From Cephalotus follicularis (Eukaryota > Streptophyta > Magnoliopsida > Oxalidales > Cephalotaceae), in the NCBI GenBank assembly GCA_001972305.1, contig BDDD01001612.1, positions 248,001-312,000 on the forward strand: a DNA stretch of 64,000 nt. Reading direction: 5' to 3'. The position numbers were made by a program, and so were the translations under genes. The notes below the pieces were generated by a model that was not told where the DNA came from, searched no databases, and saw only the letters and a program-made list of their open reading frames with translations. Below are positions 1 through 10,073 of this stretch, in pieces; the stretch's first letter is position 1, and each line of letters starts with the position of its first letter.

Positions 1-551
1 TGTTCTAGTTACGAGTTTGTAATTAGAAAAGTGATATGCTTTACGAAATGTTCTAGTTATATGTATTGACTAGAAAAACGTTATGATGAAATGTGTTTAC
101 TATAAAAACACCTTACTAAGCTATTTTGAGCTCATTCCTTTCAATGTTGTTTTCAAATAAAATGTTTTCAGGAAATGAATGAATGGAGATTGCGAGCTTA
201 GAGGAAGCTCTTAAGAAGGAGTTTTTGTGAAAGAAAGGCTATGCAATGATGTTTGCATAAATGTTTTAATATGTAATAAGAACAAAGTTTTTTCGCTATA
301 TTATATGTTTATGTCGAAGAATGATCCTGTGTAATGTAGACCAACGATATGGTTATGACATCTTTATATAAGATGATTATGTGTAAAGTTTGAATTTAAG
401 ATTATGTATGATGTTGCAAGACATGAGTTTATGATGTAATGTACTATTAGAGAAGAGTACCAAAGGATGTAATGTTTCACACCCAACGTAACGCAACCGA
501 TCCTCGAAGTTCACTTTGAGCTATTAGCGAGCTCGGGTCGGGGTCGTTACA
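1..551 (+). mobile_element. 3' part of an LTR (left end outside window)
   Basis: AT-rich DNA without a coding region. It ends in GGGTCGGGGTCGTTACA at 551, which resembles the CG-rich, ACA-terminated 3' end of many Ty3/gypsy LTRs in this window. The text changes character directly afterwards. The left boundary is outside the window, so family and length are unknown. The orientation is inferred only from the terminal motif. Confidence 0.4.
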
Positions 552-904
552 CTAATGTTCCATGAGGGAACATTTCCAAACCCTGAGGGTTTGTGTGTGG
601 TGGGCACGTGTTTGGAGGATATAAGCTAGGGTTAATGTGTGCATACCATCGCTCAATTTTGGTGATCAAAATTAGGGTTAGTGAAACCCTATTCCCCAAC
701 TCCGTGTGCTTCCTCTTGGTTGGAAAATTTAGTAGGTTCATTTGAATGCTACATTAGATATCCTTGGCATAATTGGAACAATTTTGGACATAGGATTTAG
801 GAAGTCTCATTGATTGGAGACTTAGAGAAACTAAAATTTTTAAAATGCAACCTTAAACCCTAAAGTGCCAAAGTTGGCTCAATGCCTTTAGAGCCTTTCC
901 GACA
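552..904 (+). mobile_element. LTR tail, copia-type family G (copy G3)
   Basis: The segment ends in CGACA two bases before a primer-binding site, as an LTR should. Its closing part (phrases such as ATCCTTGGCAT and AACCCTAAAGT) resembles the closing part of the LTR at 55720-58048. The 5' portion is missing; the upstream LTR tail (1-551) appears to be inserted into it or fused to it. Short open frames here are chance frames in LTR DNA. Confidence 0.4.
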
Positions 905-906
905 AG

Positions 907-919
907 TGGTATCAGAGCC
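907..919 (+). other. Primer-binding site (tRNA-iMet type)
   Basis: TGGTATCAGAGCC is the usual plant retrotransposon primer site, complementary to the 3' end of initiator methionine tRNA. It lies two bases after the LTR end at 904. This fixes the host element here as plus-strand with its leader to the right. Confidence 0.7.
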
Positions 920-1373
920 CCTAATTAGCTTCATTTGGACCTCAATTCGATGTCTAGTGGATTTCTTTGATGTGTTATACCCTTGGCCGAAATGTCACTC
1001 CCTAAACCCTAGAGTGAAGTTGGCAAATTTAGGTCAATTGGAATGTGAATTTCTAAGTTGATTTTGCCAATTGATTGAACAAGTGTAGATGACTAATTTG
1101 GATTGTTTGATGGTCCAAAGATTAATACATTGGGTGTTGATGGTGAATGGGGCATTCTAACATCCGTATGTATGATTTAGGATCTTGAACGGACCTTAAA
1201 AAGTCATTAAACGGACGTTTAAAGTGTCAGGAATTTTTGTTGGAAAACTTGTTACGTGCAGAAATTTCTATTCAGATTTTTTGCACTTTTTAGTGCAGAC
1301 TTTCTGGCAATTACCCTAAACAGAAAGTTGGACTGGTTAGTGACAGTCTGAGTGCATGATGTCTCTGCACAGT
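920..1373 (+). other. Degraded retroelement leader, no gene
   Basis: Sequence following the primer-binding site. No open frame or recognisable domain. It is interrupted at 1373/1374 by element E1 and resumes at 8874. Confidence 0.35.
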
Positions 1374-1569
1374 TGTTCACGAATTTTGAAAAGAATTAAA
1401 TTTATACCGCAAGTGCACCATTGTGCAGTAACGGGTCGAATGCTAGGAAACAAGCTAAATTAATTTTAATTTATCCAACCTAGGCGAAGTATGCAAAATT
1501 GAGATTCAATTATGAAATCAACTCATAAACATTCAAAAATAAACTAATTATTAAACTAGCAGACAAAGG

Positions 1570-1655
1570 CATCGACGCTTTGTCACTAAGCGTCGACGTA
1601 AATAACTTTAAAGCAGGAAAGCGTCGACGCTTACAGGGTAGGCGTCGATGGTTAA
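1570..1655. repeat. GTCGAC palindrome cluster in E1 3' LTR (downstream group)
   Basis: Four copies of the motif AAGCGTCGACGCTT or decayed forms (CGTCGATG, CATCGACG), spaced about 20-30 bp. The core GTCGAC is palindromic with a central CpG; the variants look like CpG-to-TpG/CpA decay. It lies downstream of the LTR TATA-like box in element orientation. Confidence 0.7.
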
Positions 1656-2274
1656 GGGCACTCATGCGAATTTAACAGAAGCAAAGCATGCAGTTATGAA
1701 AACTAATCAAATCAGAAAATAAACTTAATAGAATATGAAATATAAAGTTGGTTTTAGGGTATATAAACTCACCATAGATTACATTGAATAACTCACTTAC
1801 TTGATTGCTCAAACCATGGTAACCAACGGCAGCTAGGTTGATACGGTGTGCGACTGTGATGAAAAATCATATGAGGAGTCACGATAGTTCTATATGGAGT
1901 GTGGCAGTGGCGACAAATCGTATGAGTATACATGCTATGTCTATACGGAGTGTGTTCAGCGTGACAAAACGTATGAGTAGACTCCATTGATTGCATTAAA
2001 AACCCTTCATTCAATAACATTCTTATTCACCAACAAAGTGTTTGTGGATTTTAATCAGACAGAAAAAGTGTATGTGAAGGCAGAAAAACTGAAGAACAAA
2101 TCAAAGATTCAAGGATTTTATTAATGGAGTTGTATTAATACAATCTATGCTTTGTTCTAACCCTAAAAACCACAAGAGTTTAGCTAGAAAACATTGAAAT
2201 AAAGCTACGAGAATTTAGGAAGTAGAAAGGAGGAGGCGGCTAATCTCTACACTATTATGGCCGGCCTTATAATG

Positions 2275-2282
2275 TATTTATA
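2275..2282 (-). promoter_or_regulatory. TATA-like box of E1 3' LTR
   Basis: TATAAATA on the minus strand, about 570 bp into the LTR. The same motif is at 8307-8314 in the partner LTR. Assigned by motif only. Confidence 0.4.
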
Positions 2283-2367
2283 CTTACAAAATTGCTAAAA
2301 CATGAAAAGAAAATAACCTAGTTACAAAACTAGCAAAAAAATCTGAACTTTCCAATTTTGCTGCAAG

Positions 2368-2640
2368 GCGTCGTAAGCGTCGACCCTTATGTCGTGCGCG
2401 TCGACGATTTGTCATTTTGCGTTGACACTTTGATGTGTTGAAGGTGCTAAGCGTCGACTTGTATGTTGCGTTATTGAGCAGACTTGAGTGTTAAGTGTCA
2501 ACGGTATTGAGCAAGGCGTCGACGCTTAAAGTGTGTGATTCGATTATTAAGCATCTAGAATAAAGTGGTGGCGCTTCAATCTTAATTGTTGGCGCTTTAC
2601 ATGTAAGCATCGATGCTTAAGTGGTAGGCGTCGACGCTTT
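2368..2640. repeat. GTCGAC palindrome cluster in E1 3' LTR (upstream group)
   Basis: About nine motifs of the form GCGTCGACGCTT and decayed relatives (GCGTTGACAC, GCATCGATGC), including five intact GTCGAC hexamers. In element orientation it lies upstream of the TATA-like box, so in the U3 part of the LTR. Confidence 0.7.
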
Positions 2641-2851
2641 GCTCTATTTTCTGCAGAAAATTGACAACTCCTCAAGTCTTCAAGCTTTAATCTTTTTCTC
2701 TTCAATTTGATCTAATTTCACAAATATTTATGCACTTTGAGGATTTTTCCTTTGTACCCGAAAATCACATAAACACAACCGAAGTAGTCTATTTCAAGCA
2801 TAAAAATATCACAAATATATCATAAAAAATAACACATTTTTATACTAAACA

Positions 2852-2870
2852 AATACCCCCATACTTAAAC
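2852..2870 (-). other. E1 polypurine tract
   Basis: On the minus strand GTTTAAGTATGGGGGTATT abuts the LTR. A purine-rich run at this position primes plus-strand DNA synthesis in LTR elements. Confidence 0.65.
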
Positions 2871-3987
2871 TTTGCTTGTCCTCAAGCAAACAAAATGGAA
2901 AGCTAAAACAAGAAAACAAAAACAAAGAATAAAAACAAAAACCTAACTCACTTTTGTAGGAATCACAATTGCATTTAGCATATGCAACAAGCCTTTAAAC
3001 CCCTAGTGTCCCTAGTGGACAAGTTTTGTCTCGTGAGTGTTTTCCAGCAAATAAACACACAAAATTCAGTTCATCAAAACTTTGACAATAGGCAAAATGT
3101 ATCTCTACTTAAAAATTCATAGGCAACCCCCATACTTGAATTTTATTATCTCATTCCAAGTTCTAGAATCAAAACACATTTCAATGAAGGAGTTTACTAA
3201 ATTATCTATTATTCCTCATTCATTAAACCAATCAAGATATGCATTCTCAGTTACATAAAATCCTACTTTGGAGTTAGACAAAGAACTTTAGTACTCACAC
3301 ATTTTTTTTTCTTTTATTGAACTCATTCTTTCATTACCGTTGGTTTAAATGACATGGATGGAGCAAACACCAGGCACCTAAATTACTAAGTAGCTTCAAA
3401 TTTTACCATCTTAAATTCATGCAATTTCTTAATTTCTTAAGCTTTCTATAAGACCCATGTAGCGAGCTTTCGACCAGTTACTCTCAAACTAGTTGGCTTT
3501 AAGGAACTAGGTGTAGGACACCTCTAAGGCTTAATTACTCGAATCAAATAGGCTAAAGACTAAGACCGAATTCAAATAGGTAAAATAAACATTATTTTTC
3601 TTCTTTTTTTATATATGCAAGAACATCAATTCCTTGTCATTCTCCTCACTAAGATCAATGAAACTTTAAATACACACATGATCGGTCTTTTTATTCATTT
3701 ATTTTCGTACAAACTCCTACCTTGAGATGTATTCCTTTTCTTTTCCTTGAAAACAAAATTTTTATTATTTCTCATATGGGGTTTTCTATTATTTCTCAGT
3801 ACATCAACATTTATTCCTACTTTGAAAATTAAAATGAACTTTTGTACTAAACCCCCCATACTTAAATTTTGCATTGTCAATGCAATAAAATGTAACTATA
3901 GAAATAACAATGAATGATCAATGAAATACATGAGAATAAATGCAATAAATGAAATAAAACAATAGGGGTAGGGTTTACCAGATATGA
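2871..3987 (-). other. E1 3' untranslated internal region, no gene
   Basis: About 1.1 kb of AT-rich DNA between the coding remnants and the 3' LTR. I see no envelope-like reading frame such as some Athila elements carry there, only a short frame at 3695-3880 without recognisable features. Confidence 0.4.
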
Positions 3988-4260
3988 TCATGGAGGTTCA
4001 AAATAAAAAGGCTCATGAAGGTCCATGGCCTCGTCCATCGGTGTAGCCGTAAACTCGAGACATTTCTTCAACCGCGGTCTGTTCATCTTGAATTCTTTGT
4101 GAGTACCTGTTGCAACAATCTCAAACATACCAGGTGAAAGCACAGTTTTAACAATATAAGAATCAATCCAACGGGATTTCCACCAGTAAAAATCATCAAG
4201 AAAACCAGCATAGTCATGGCCAGCCAGCCAGTCAAACATTTGGTCATTGATAATGCACAC
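3988..4260 (-). pseudogene. E1 pol remnant: RT start fused to integrase tail
   Basis: Ninety residues. The first part (DQMFDWLAGHDYAGFLDD) resembles the reverse transcriptase segment that precedes the polymerase active site. It jumps directly into KSRWIDSYIVKTV and FKMNRPRLKKCL, which resemble the C-terminal tail of Athila integrase. The rest of reverse transcriptase, all of RNase H and the integrase core are missing. The breakpoint is near 4175. The product could not be enzymatically active. Confidence 0.65.
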
Positions 4261-4268
4261 CCTCCATC

Positions 4269-4814
4269 CTATTTGGTCTTTATTAGGGAAAAAATTATTT
4301 TTGAGAGTGGTGTGAGGGTGAGACAGCGTGCTAAGCTTGTGAGTGAAATGGGATAGATCATCGTTTTGACTATCCGAGGTGGAACAATGGTCCCATCATC
4401 CAACCAACTCAGAATTTCCTTTTGCGTGACCTCCAATTCCTCGAATTCCCTCAAACATTCCATGAGTTTGCTATGAAAATCTATGTCAAAGTGTGTTTGG
4501 TCAGGCGTGGGAAGTTTGTGAGTGTAATGGGATAGATAATGCCATGGACTATCCGAAAAGGAGTCAATGATTCCATCTTCCAAACACATTATCATTTCCT
4601 TTTGGGTGGCTTCCACTTCCTAAAATTCTCTCATACACTCAATGAAGTCTTTATCAAAAACAATGTCAACATATGTGTCAATCCTATCAGGGACCGAGTG
4701 TATCACGTAGATTTCATCAAAGTCATCTTGATGCTTTCCCAAACGGAAAATGTTAAAGTCCATTGACGACTTTCCAAAACTCAACTTCATGAGACCATTT
4801 TGGAAATTTATCAA
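4269..4814 (-). pseudogene. E1 pol N-terminal remnant with duplicated segment
   Basis: Two successive frames contain similar segments (EATQKEMIMCLEDGIID and EVTQKEILSWLDDGTI) that resemble the stretch just upstream of the reverse transcriptase domain. The similarity arises from a DNA duplication of about 179 bp period. Frameshifts and stops separate the frames. No catalytic motif is present. Confidence 0.45.
4339..4696. repeat. Diverged tandem duplication, ~179-bp period
   Basis: The phrases GTGAGTGAAATGGGATAGAT (4339) and GTGAGTGTAATGGGATAGAT (4518) begin two copies that stay alignable for about 170 bp, by eye at roughly three quarters identity. It lies inside the E1 pol remnant. Confidence 0.6.
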
Positions 4815-4957
4815 AGCATTACTCGTGGAAAAAATGGTCTACCAAGGATAAATGGGATTTGATCTTTTATATTTGCAACAGGCTGGGTATCTAAAATGAC
4901 AAAGTCGACAGGAAAGAAAAACTCACCAACCTTGATTAAAACATCCTCAATTTTCCC

Positions 4958-5416
4958 TCAAGGAACTTTCACCGACCTATCAACTAATTGCAAAGTCATT
5001 GTGGTCAGGCACAACCCTCCTAAACCAAGTTGCTCAAAAACTGAAGAAGGAAACAAATTCACACAAGCTCCTAAATCGAGCGAAGCATGTTCAATTTTTG
5101 TATTGACAATCACACAAGAGATTGTCGGGCATCTAGGATCTTTGTACTTTGGAACCTTGGGTTGCGAAATAATCGTAGTGATATTGGCTGCCAGGAAAGC
5201 CATTTTCAGAGTTTGAAGGATCCTCTTTTTCGTGCATAAGTCTATTAGGACTTTGGTGAAAGAGGGCACCTGAGCAATAGCATCAAATAATGGAAGGTTG
5301 ATTTGGACTTGTTTAAACGTTTCTACTATCTTTTCCATTGCCGAGGCTTTCTTAATTTTCTGTAATCTCTTTGGAAAAGGAACTGGGGGATCATATGAAC
5401 GCTCGGGTACTTCCAC
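4958..5416 (-). pseudogene. E1 aspartic protease region (Athila gag-pro)
   Basis: One 152-codon open frame. It starts with a lysine-rich linker (FPKRLQKIKKASAMEK), then the segment typical between Athila Gag and protease, and ends in the protease core with DLGACVNLFPSSVFEQLGLG, where DLGA is the catalytic aspartate motif. It then runs into LQLVDRSVKVP. The protease would release Gag and Pol products in the particle. The frame is cut off after the active-site half. Confidence 0.7.
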
Positions 5417-5679
5417 TGGTTGTTCCTCATTCTTCTCCTATTCTTCTTCCTTCTTTTCATCTTGTGCGTTTAAATTCATTGGTTGCGCGGAAGAGTCAAC
5501 CAACTGTTCATTTAAATTTTCTTGCACCGAGGACACATCTAAATGCTCGCTCAAATTTTCTGATGGATCTGTTGGTTGTTACTCATTTCCACTCTGTAGG
5601 GAAACACTTGGTCCGCTAGTCCCGAGGAAGAAGATGAGCATTGCTGATTAGATGTTAGTTGGATGTGAGCGGGCTGCTT

Positions 5680-7010
5680 CATAGTAGACTTAGGATTTGG
5701 GTTAACTGGGAGGGCACTTTTCCTTTCTCTCTCGTATGCAATGCAGATGCTAGCTGTGAGATTTGCTTCTCCATATTATGCTGACTAGTCATAACAGTGC
5801 TCATAAGAAGCTCTATGCTCTTTTCTAAAGAGGAAATCCTAGACGTGTCTTCCCTTTGGTTCAACAATCTAGATGATCGTTGGTTTTGAAATTGGTTTTG
5901 TGGGAAGGAAGGACGAATGTCATTTGAAGTTTGCGGGAACCTTTGATAAGTTTACTGTGGTGCGGACTGGCCAGAGGAGCTCGAAGGTTGCCCCAAAAAG
6001 TTGGGAGGTTGACCAGAAAAATTTGATGGTGCTCTTTGGTTATGCCCTTGACTCCATGATAAGTTTGGATGATTTCGCCAACATGGATTGTAAGTGTTAC
6101 TATACGGGTTGTATTGATTCATTGCAGACACATTCTCAGGAGAGTACTGATTGTCGTAATAATTCGGGCATTCTTCAAAAACATGACTTGGTGACTGGCA
6201 CCAAGAACACATAGGGTGCTTTGATCGATGTGATTTACTTGTGTGGAACCCCTAACTATCGACTCCAATCTCGTGAGGAGGCTGTCTAACTGTGCCTCCT
6301 TAGCCACTGTTCCTTTTATAACGTGCCCCTTACTCGGCAAAGCTCTCTCTGAAACTTGAGTGGACACCCACTCCCTAGTTCGCTCTCCCAAATCTAGAAG
6401 GAAATTCTAAGCCTCGTTTTCATCAGTGTATGAGGTTAACCCATAATGGCAAATCAATTCGACCAATTGTTTGGTCTGGTAGTTGATCCCTTCGTAGATG
6501 ATTTGGTATAATGCCACGTGTCACTCTAAGAGAAGGTCTTTAAAACGTTCCATGCATCGAGAGAATGATTCATTGGATCTCTGGCGAAACTGGAGAATGT
6601 CGTTCCTAAGCTCATTGGTTTTATGAAGCGAAAAAAATTTCTAAAGGAATGAAACAGTGAAATGGTCCCATGTAGAGATGGAACCATTGAGAAGACTGTA
6701 GAGCAACTTTTTAGCTCCATCTTTGAGAGAAAAATGGATAAATCATAATTTGATCGCATGGTCTGAGAGTTGCTGTAGTTTCATGAGGGCACACACCTCC
6801 TTGAACTCACGAAGGATGAGATATGCATCTTCATTAGGTAAACAATGGAAGTGAGGGAGCATGCTAATCAAATGGGGCTTTAACTCAAAATTTTTCCCTT
6901 GAGGGGCAGACACCTGGATACAGGATGGTTACGCTGTCTTCGAAGGATAGAATCTATCTCGCAGAGTTTGAATGGGTCGTTCGTCCACCGTGTTTGCTTT
7001 TTGATTATTG
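5680..7010 (-). pseudogene. E1 gag (Athila type), frameshifted
   Basis: Reading the minus strand across frames gives, in order, a capsid segment (GSISTWDHFTVSFL, then a stop, LRNDILQFRQRSNESF, ERFKDLLL), a linker, a zinc-knuckle-like CSWCQSPSHVFEEC at about 6170-6210, the asparagine/tyrosine-rich NPYSNTYNPCWRNHPNLSW, and a coiled segment with RISSLEKSIELLMSTVM (5679-5867). These match the order of Athila Gag. Several frameshifts and stops break it. Gag would form the cytoplasmic particle that packages the RNA. Confidence 0.65.
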
Positions 7011-7401
7011 ATTCATTCAAGACGTTATTTGGACCATGCACCCACTCGCTCATAAACTAACGTAAGGCAAAGCACTAACTAACAAAGACTAGAAAACTAA
7101 GGTTAACAAACAGAAATTACTAACGAACACATAACTTAAAACTAAAATAGAAATCACAAATTAAAACAGACCAGAGATTTTTTTTTGAATTAAAGTTTAT
7201 GAAACACCTAAATTAAACTAAAATTGTTAAAGCTTATGCAGAAAACGAAATTAGCAAATGTGAAAGTTCGTTTAAAGCTTATGCAATGAACCCTAATTAA
7301 ACTATGCTAGAAATGTTAGATAAAACACAGAAACAGGGAAATAAAAATAAAAAGAAATACTACGAATCAGTTGAATAAATTTAAACTAATTTAAAACTTG
7401 T
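7011..7401 (-). other. E1 5' untranslated leader, no gene
   Basis: AT-rich leader between the primer-binding site and gag. No structure recognised. Confidence 0.4.
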
Positions 7402-7420
7402 TTCCCCGGCAATGGCGCCA
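7402..7420 (-). other. E1 primer-binding site (tRNA-Asp type)
   Basis: On the minus strand TGGCGCCATTGCCGGGGAA, six bases from the LTR. The TGGCGCC-TTGCCGGGG type, complementary to tRNA-Asp, is characteristic of Athila and related Tat elements. It supports both the family call and the orientation. Confidence 0.75.
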
Positions 7421-7619
7421 AAAACATGTTCACGAATTTTGAAAAGAATTAAATTTATACCGCAAGTGCACGGTTGTGCAGTAACGGGTCAAACGCTAGG
7501 AAACAAGCTAAATTAATTTTAATCTATCCAACCTATGCGAAGTATGCAAAATCAAGATTGAATTATGAAAACTACTCCTAAACATTCAAAAATAAACTAA
7601 TTATTAAACCAGCAGACAA

Positions 7620-7706
7620 AGGCGTCGACGCTTTGTCACTAAGCATCGACGTAAATAACTTTAAAGCAGGAAACCGTCGACGCTAACAGGGTAGGCGTCG
7701 ACGGTT
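7620..7706. repeat. GTCGAC palindrome cluster in E1 5' LTR (downstream group)
   Basis: Counterpart of 1570-1655: GGCGTCGACGCTT, CCGTCGACGCT and GGCGTCGACGG plus one decayed copy. Confidence 0.7.
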
Positions 7707-8399
7707 AAGGGCACTGATGCGAATTTAACAAAAACAAAGCATGCAATTATGAAAACTAATCAAATCGAAAAATAAACTGAATAGAATATGCAATATAAAG
7801 TTGGTTTTAGGGTATAGAAACTCACCATATATTATATTGAATAACTCACTTACTTGATTGCTTAAACCTTGGTAAACAATGGCAGCTAGTCGATACAGAG
7901 TGCGACTATGATGACAAATCATATGAGTAGTCATGCTAGGTCTATACGGAGTGTGGCTGTGGCGACAAATCGTACGAGAGTGTGTTCGGCATGACAAACT
8001 GTATGAGTAGACTCCATTGATTTCATTAAAAACCATTTATTCAACAACGTTCTTATTCCCCGAAAAAGTGTTTGTGGATTTTAATCAGACAGACAAAGTG
8101 TGTGTGAAGGAAGAAAAATAAAAGAACAAATCAAAGATACAAGGATTTTATTAATGGAGTTGAATCAATACAATCTAGGCTTTGTTCTAATCCTATAAGC
8201 CCTAAGAGTTTAGCTAGAAAACATTGAAATAAAGCTACAAGAATTGAGGAAGAAGAAAGGAGGAGGCGGCTACTTTCTACACACTATTATGGCCGACAGT
8301 ATAATGTATTTATACTTACAAAACTGCTAAAAACCGAAAAGAAAATAACCTAGTTACAAAACTAGCAAAAAAATCTGGACTTTCCAATTTTGCAGCCAG

Positions 8400-8655
8400 G
8401 TGTCGATGCTTATGTCGTGCGCGTCGAGGGTTTATCATTTGGCGTTGACGCTTTGGTGTGTTGAAGGCGCTAAGCATCGACTTGTATCTTGCGTTATTGA
8501 GCAGACTTGAGTGTTAAGCGTCGACGGTATTGAGCAAGGCGTCGACGCTTAAAGTGTGTAATTCGATTATTAAGCTTCTGGAATAAAGCGGTGACACTTC
8601 AATCTTAACTGTTGGTACTTTACATGTAAGCGTCGACGCTTAAGTGGTAGACATT
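8400..8655. repeat. GTCGAC palindrome cluster in E1 5' LTR (upstream group)
   Basis: Counterpart of 2368-2640, with three intact GTCGAC cores (AAGCGTCGACGG, AAGGCGTCGACGCTT, AAGCGTCGACGCTT) and several CpG-decayed copies. Confidence 0.7.
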
Positions 8656-8873
8656 GAAGCTTTGCTAAGTTTTCTGCAGAAAATTGACAATTACTCAAGT
8701 CTTCAAACTTTAATCTTTTTCTCTTCATTTTGTGCCAATTTCACAAATATTTATGCACTTTGAGAATTTTTCCTTTGAACCTAAAAATCACATAAACACA
8801 ACCAAAGTAGTCTATTCCAAGCATAAAAATATCACAAATATATCATAAAAATAACACATTTTTATGCTAAACA

Positions 8874-10073
8874 ATAGTTTCTGGTAATTCATGCTAAGAT
8901 TCTGGCAGATTCTGGTCACTTACTGACAGTTTCCAGCACAATTACTGTAAATGACCAGCAGGTTTCCTGTAAGCTTCCGGCGAGCTTTTCTTTACAGTTT
9001 CTGTGCAATCTTCGCACAGTTACTGGTAGGAATACCGTATGGATTGGACGGGTATGTACCATGGTGTTCGGGTAGAGATTCAATTCACTTATCCACATAG
9101 TTCTTTATATAGTGCAATTTATTCAAGAGGAATATTAATATTAGTTTATTCTAATATTTAATTGTATTGTTTTCACTCAAATAGATCCATTGGTGGGATC
9201 AATGAATAAATGTAGTGGTGAACTACAAATAGGGTGACTAGATTCTAATTTATCTAGTGGGAGTGGTTTTTTTTAATTTGGCTGGTAGATAAATCGACAA
9301 ACCATTAAATATTAAATTGTCATGTGTTTATTCATTAAATATATTAAGTGAGTATATTTTTTGAATTTCTTGTGCATGGTGGTAGACTCGGGACTAGCCC
9401 TAGTTTTTTTGTTTCTTTCGTGTATGTTATTTAAATTCTTTATTACTGTGGTATTCATCCGGTCTGTAATAAGGCTGCCTACGACTGCCAATAATTTTTC
9501 TTATCTATTATTTTTGAGTTGAAATATCTCTTCTCCCTACATATTGCATTCTTATTTTTTGATATACTAGTGATGTAATTTTTAAATGGGGATGCAATAA
9601 AGATTGAAGAGAGGATCAAGAAGAATACAAGACCAAGTGAAGGTTATATATGCATGGTGTGAATGCTGTGATAAAGTAGTTATTAAATTATGTAGACCCA
9701 GGAGTCCGAGTTGTCACGTTTGGCTCACGTGATCACTATAATAGTCAAATTCCCATGTCAGGCAATTTTTAGGACGCATAAGGTGGATGTTTTATCTTTT
9801 CCAAACAATCCAAACACGTCCAAGCATGCTAAGCCGACTAAATGAATTGGAAGATAAAATTTATCTCACAAACGGCTATGGTTAAAATCTAAAACTTGAT
9901 GAGATCCAAATTCCTCCAAATGTGAAATAATAAGTCCATAAGTGGTAGGGCAATAGGGTGTCCTGTTGTTGGCCTTCCATGACATTCATTAAATGGTGTG
10001 GATGTATTGGGGATAGCACAGCCTCCGTTGAGGTCCCCCATATAACCATTTCTATTCAATTTCAGTGTGAGAT
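8874..10073. other. Degraded retroelement DNA, no gene
   Basis: Continuation of the sequence broken at 1373. AT-rich, no domain recognised, only very short open frames. It ends where a new LTR starts at 10074. Confidence 0.35.

Larger units (their letters stand above)
1374..2851 (-). repeat. E1 3' LTR
   Basis: 1478 bp, repeated at 7427-8873 with scattered substitutions and small indels (31 bp longer here). The element reads on the minus strand, so this copy is the downstream LTR. It contains two groups of GTCGAC palindromes and a TATA-like box. Small open frames inside it are not genes. Confidence 0.85.
1374..8873 (-). mobile_element. E1: Athila-like Ty3/gypsy element, internally deleted
   Basis: Bounded by two near-identical direct repeats that start TGTTCACG and end CTAAACA. 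It is flanked by ACAGT (1369-1373) and ATAGT (8874-8878), a 5-bp target duplication with one change. On the minus strand the order is LTR, Asp-type primer site, gag, protease, a small piece of reverse transcriptase fused to the integrase tail, polypurine tract, LTR. The internal region is only about 4.6 kb; Athila elements are normally much longer because they carry full reverse transcriptase, RNase H and integrase. It is therefore a non-autonomous deletion derivative with frameshifts and stops in what remains. Confidence 0.85.
7427..8873 (-). repeat. E1 5' LTR
   Basis: 1447 bp, partner of 1374-2851. It carries the same features: a TATA-like box at 8307-8314 and GTCGAC palindromes at 7620-7706 and 8400-8655. 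The short open frame at 7725-8036 is a chance frame. Confidence 0.85.

Noticed and set aside
907-919. tRNA gene fragments at TGGTATCAGAGC sites
   Set aside because: Only the 3' tRNA complement is present, directly after LTR ends; these are primer-binding sites.
2871-3987. Envelope-like gene in the Athila 3' region
   Set aside because: No open frame above about 60 codons and no signal or membrane segment was visible.
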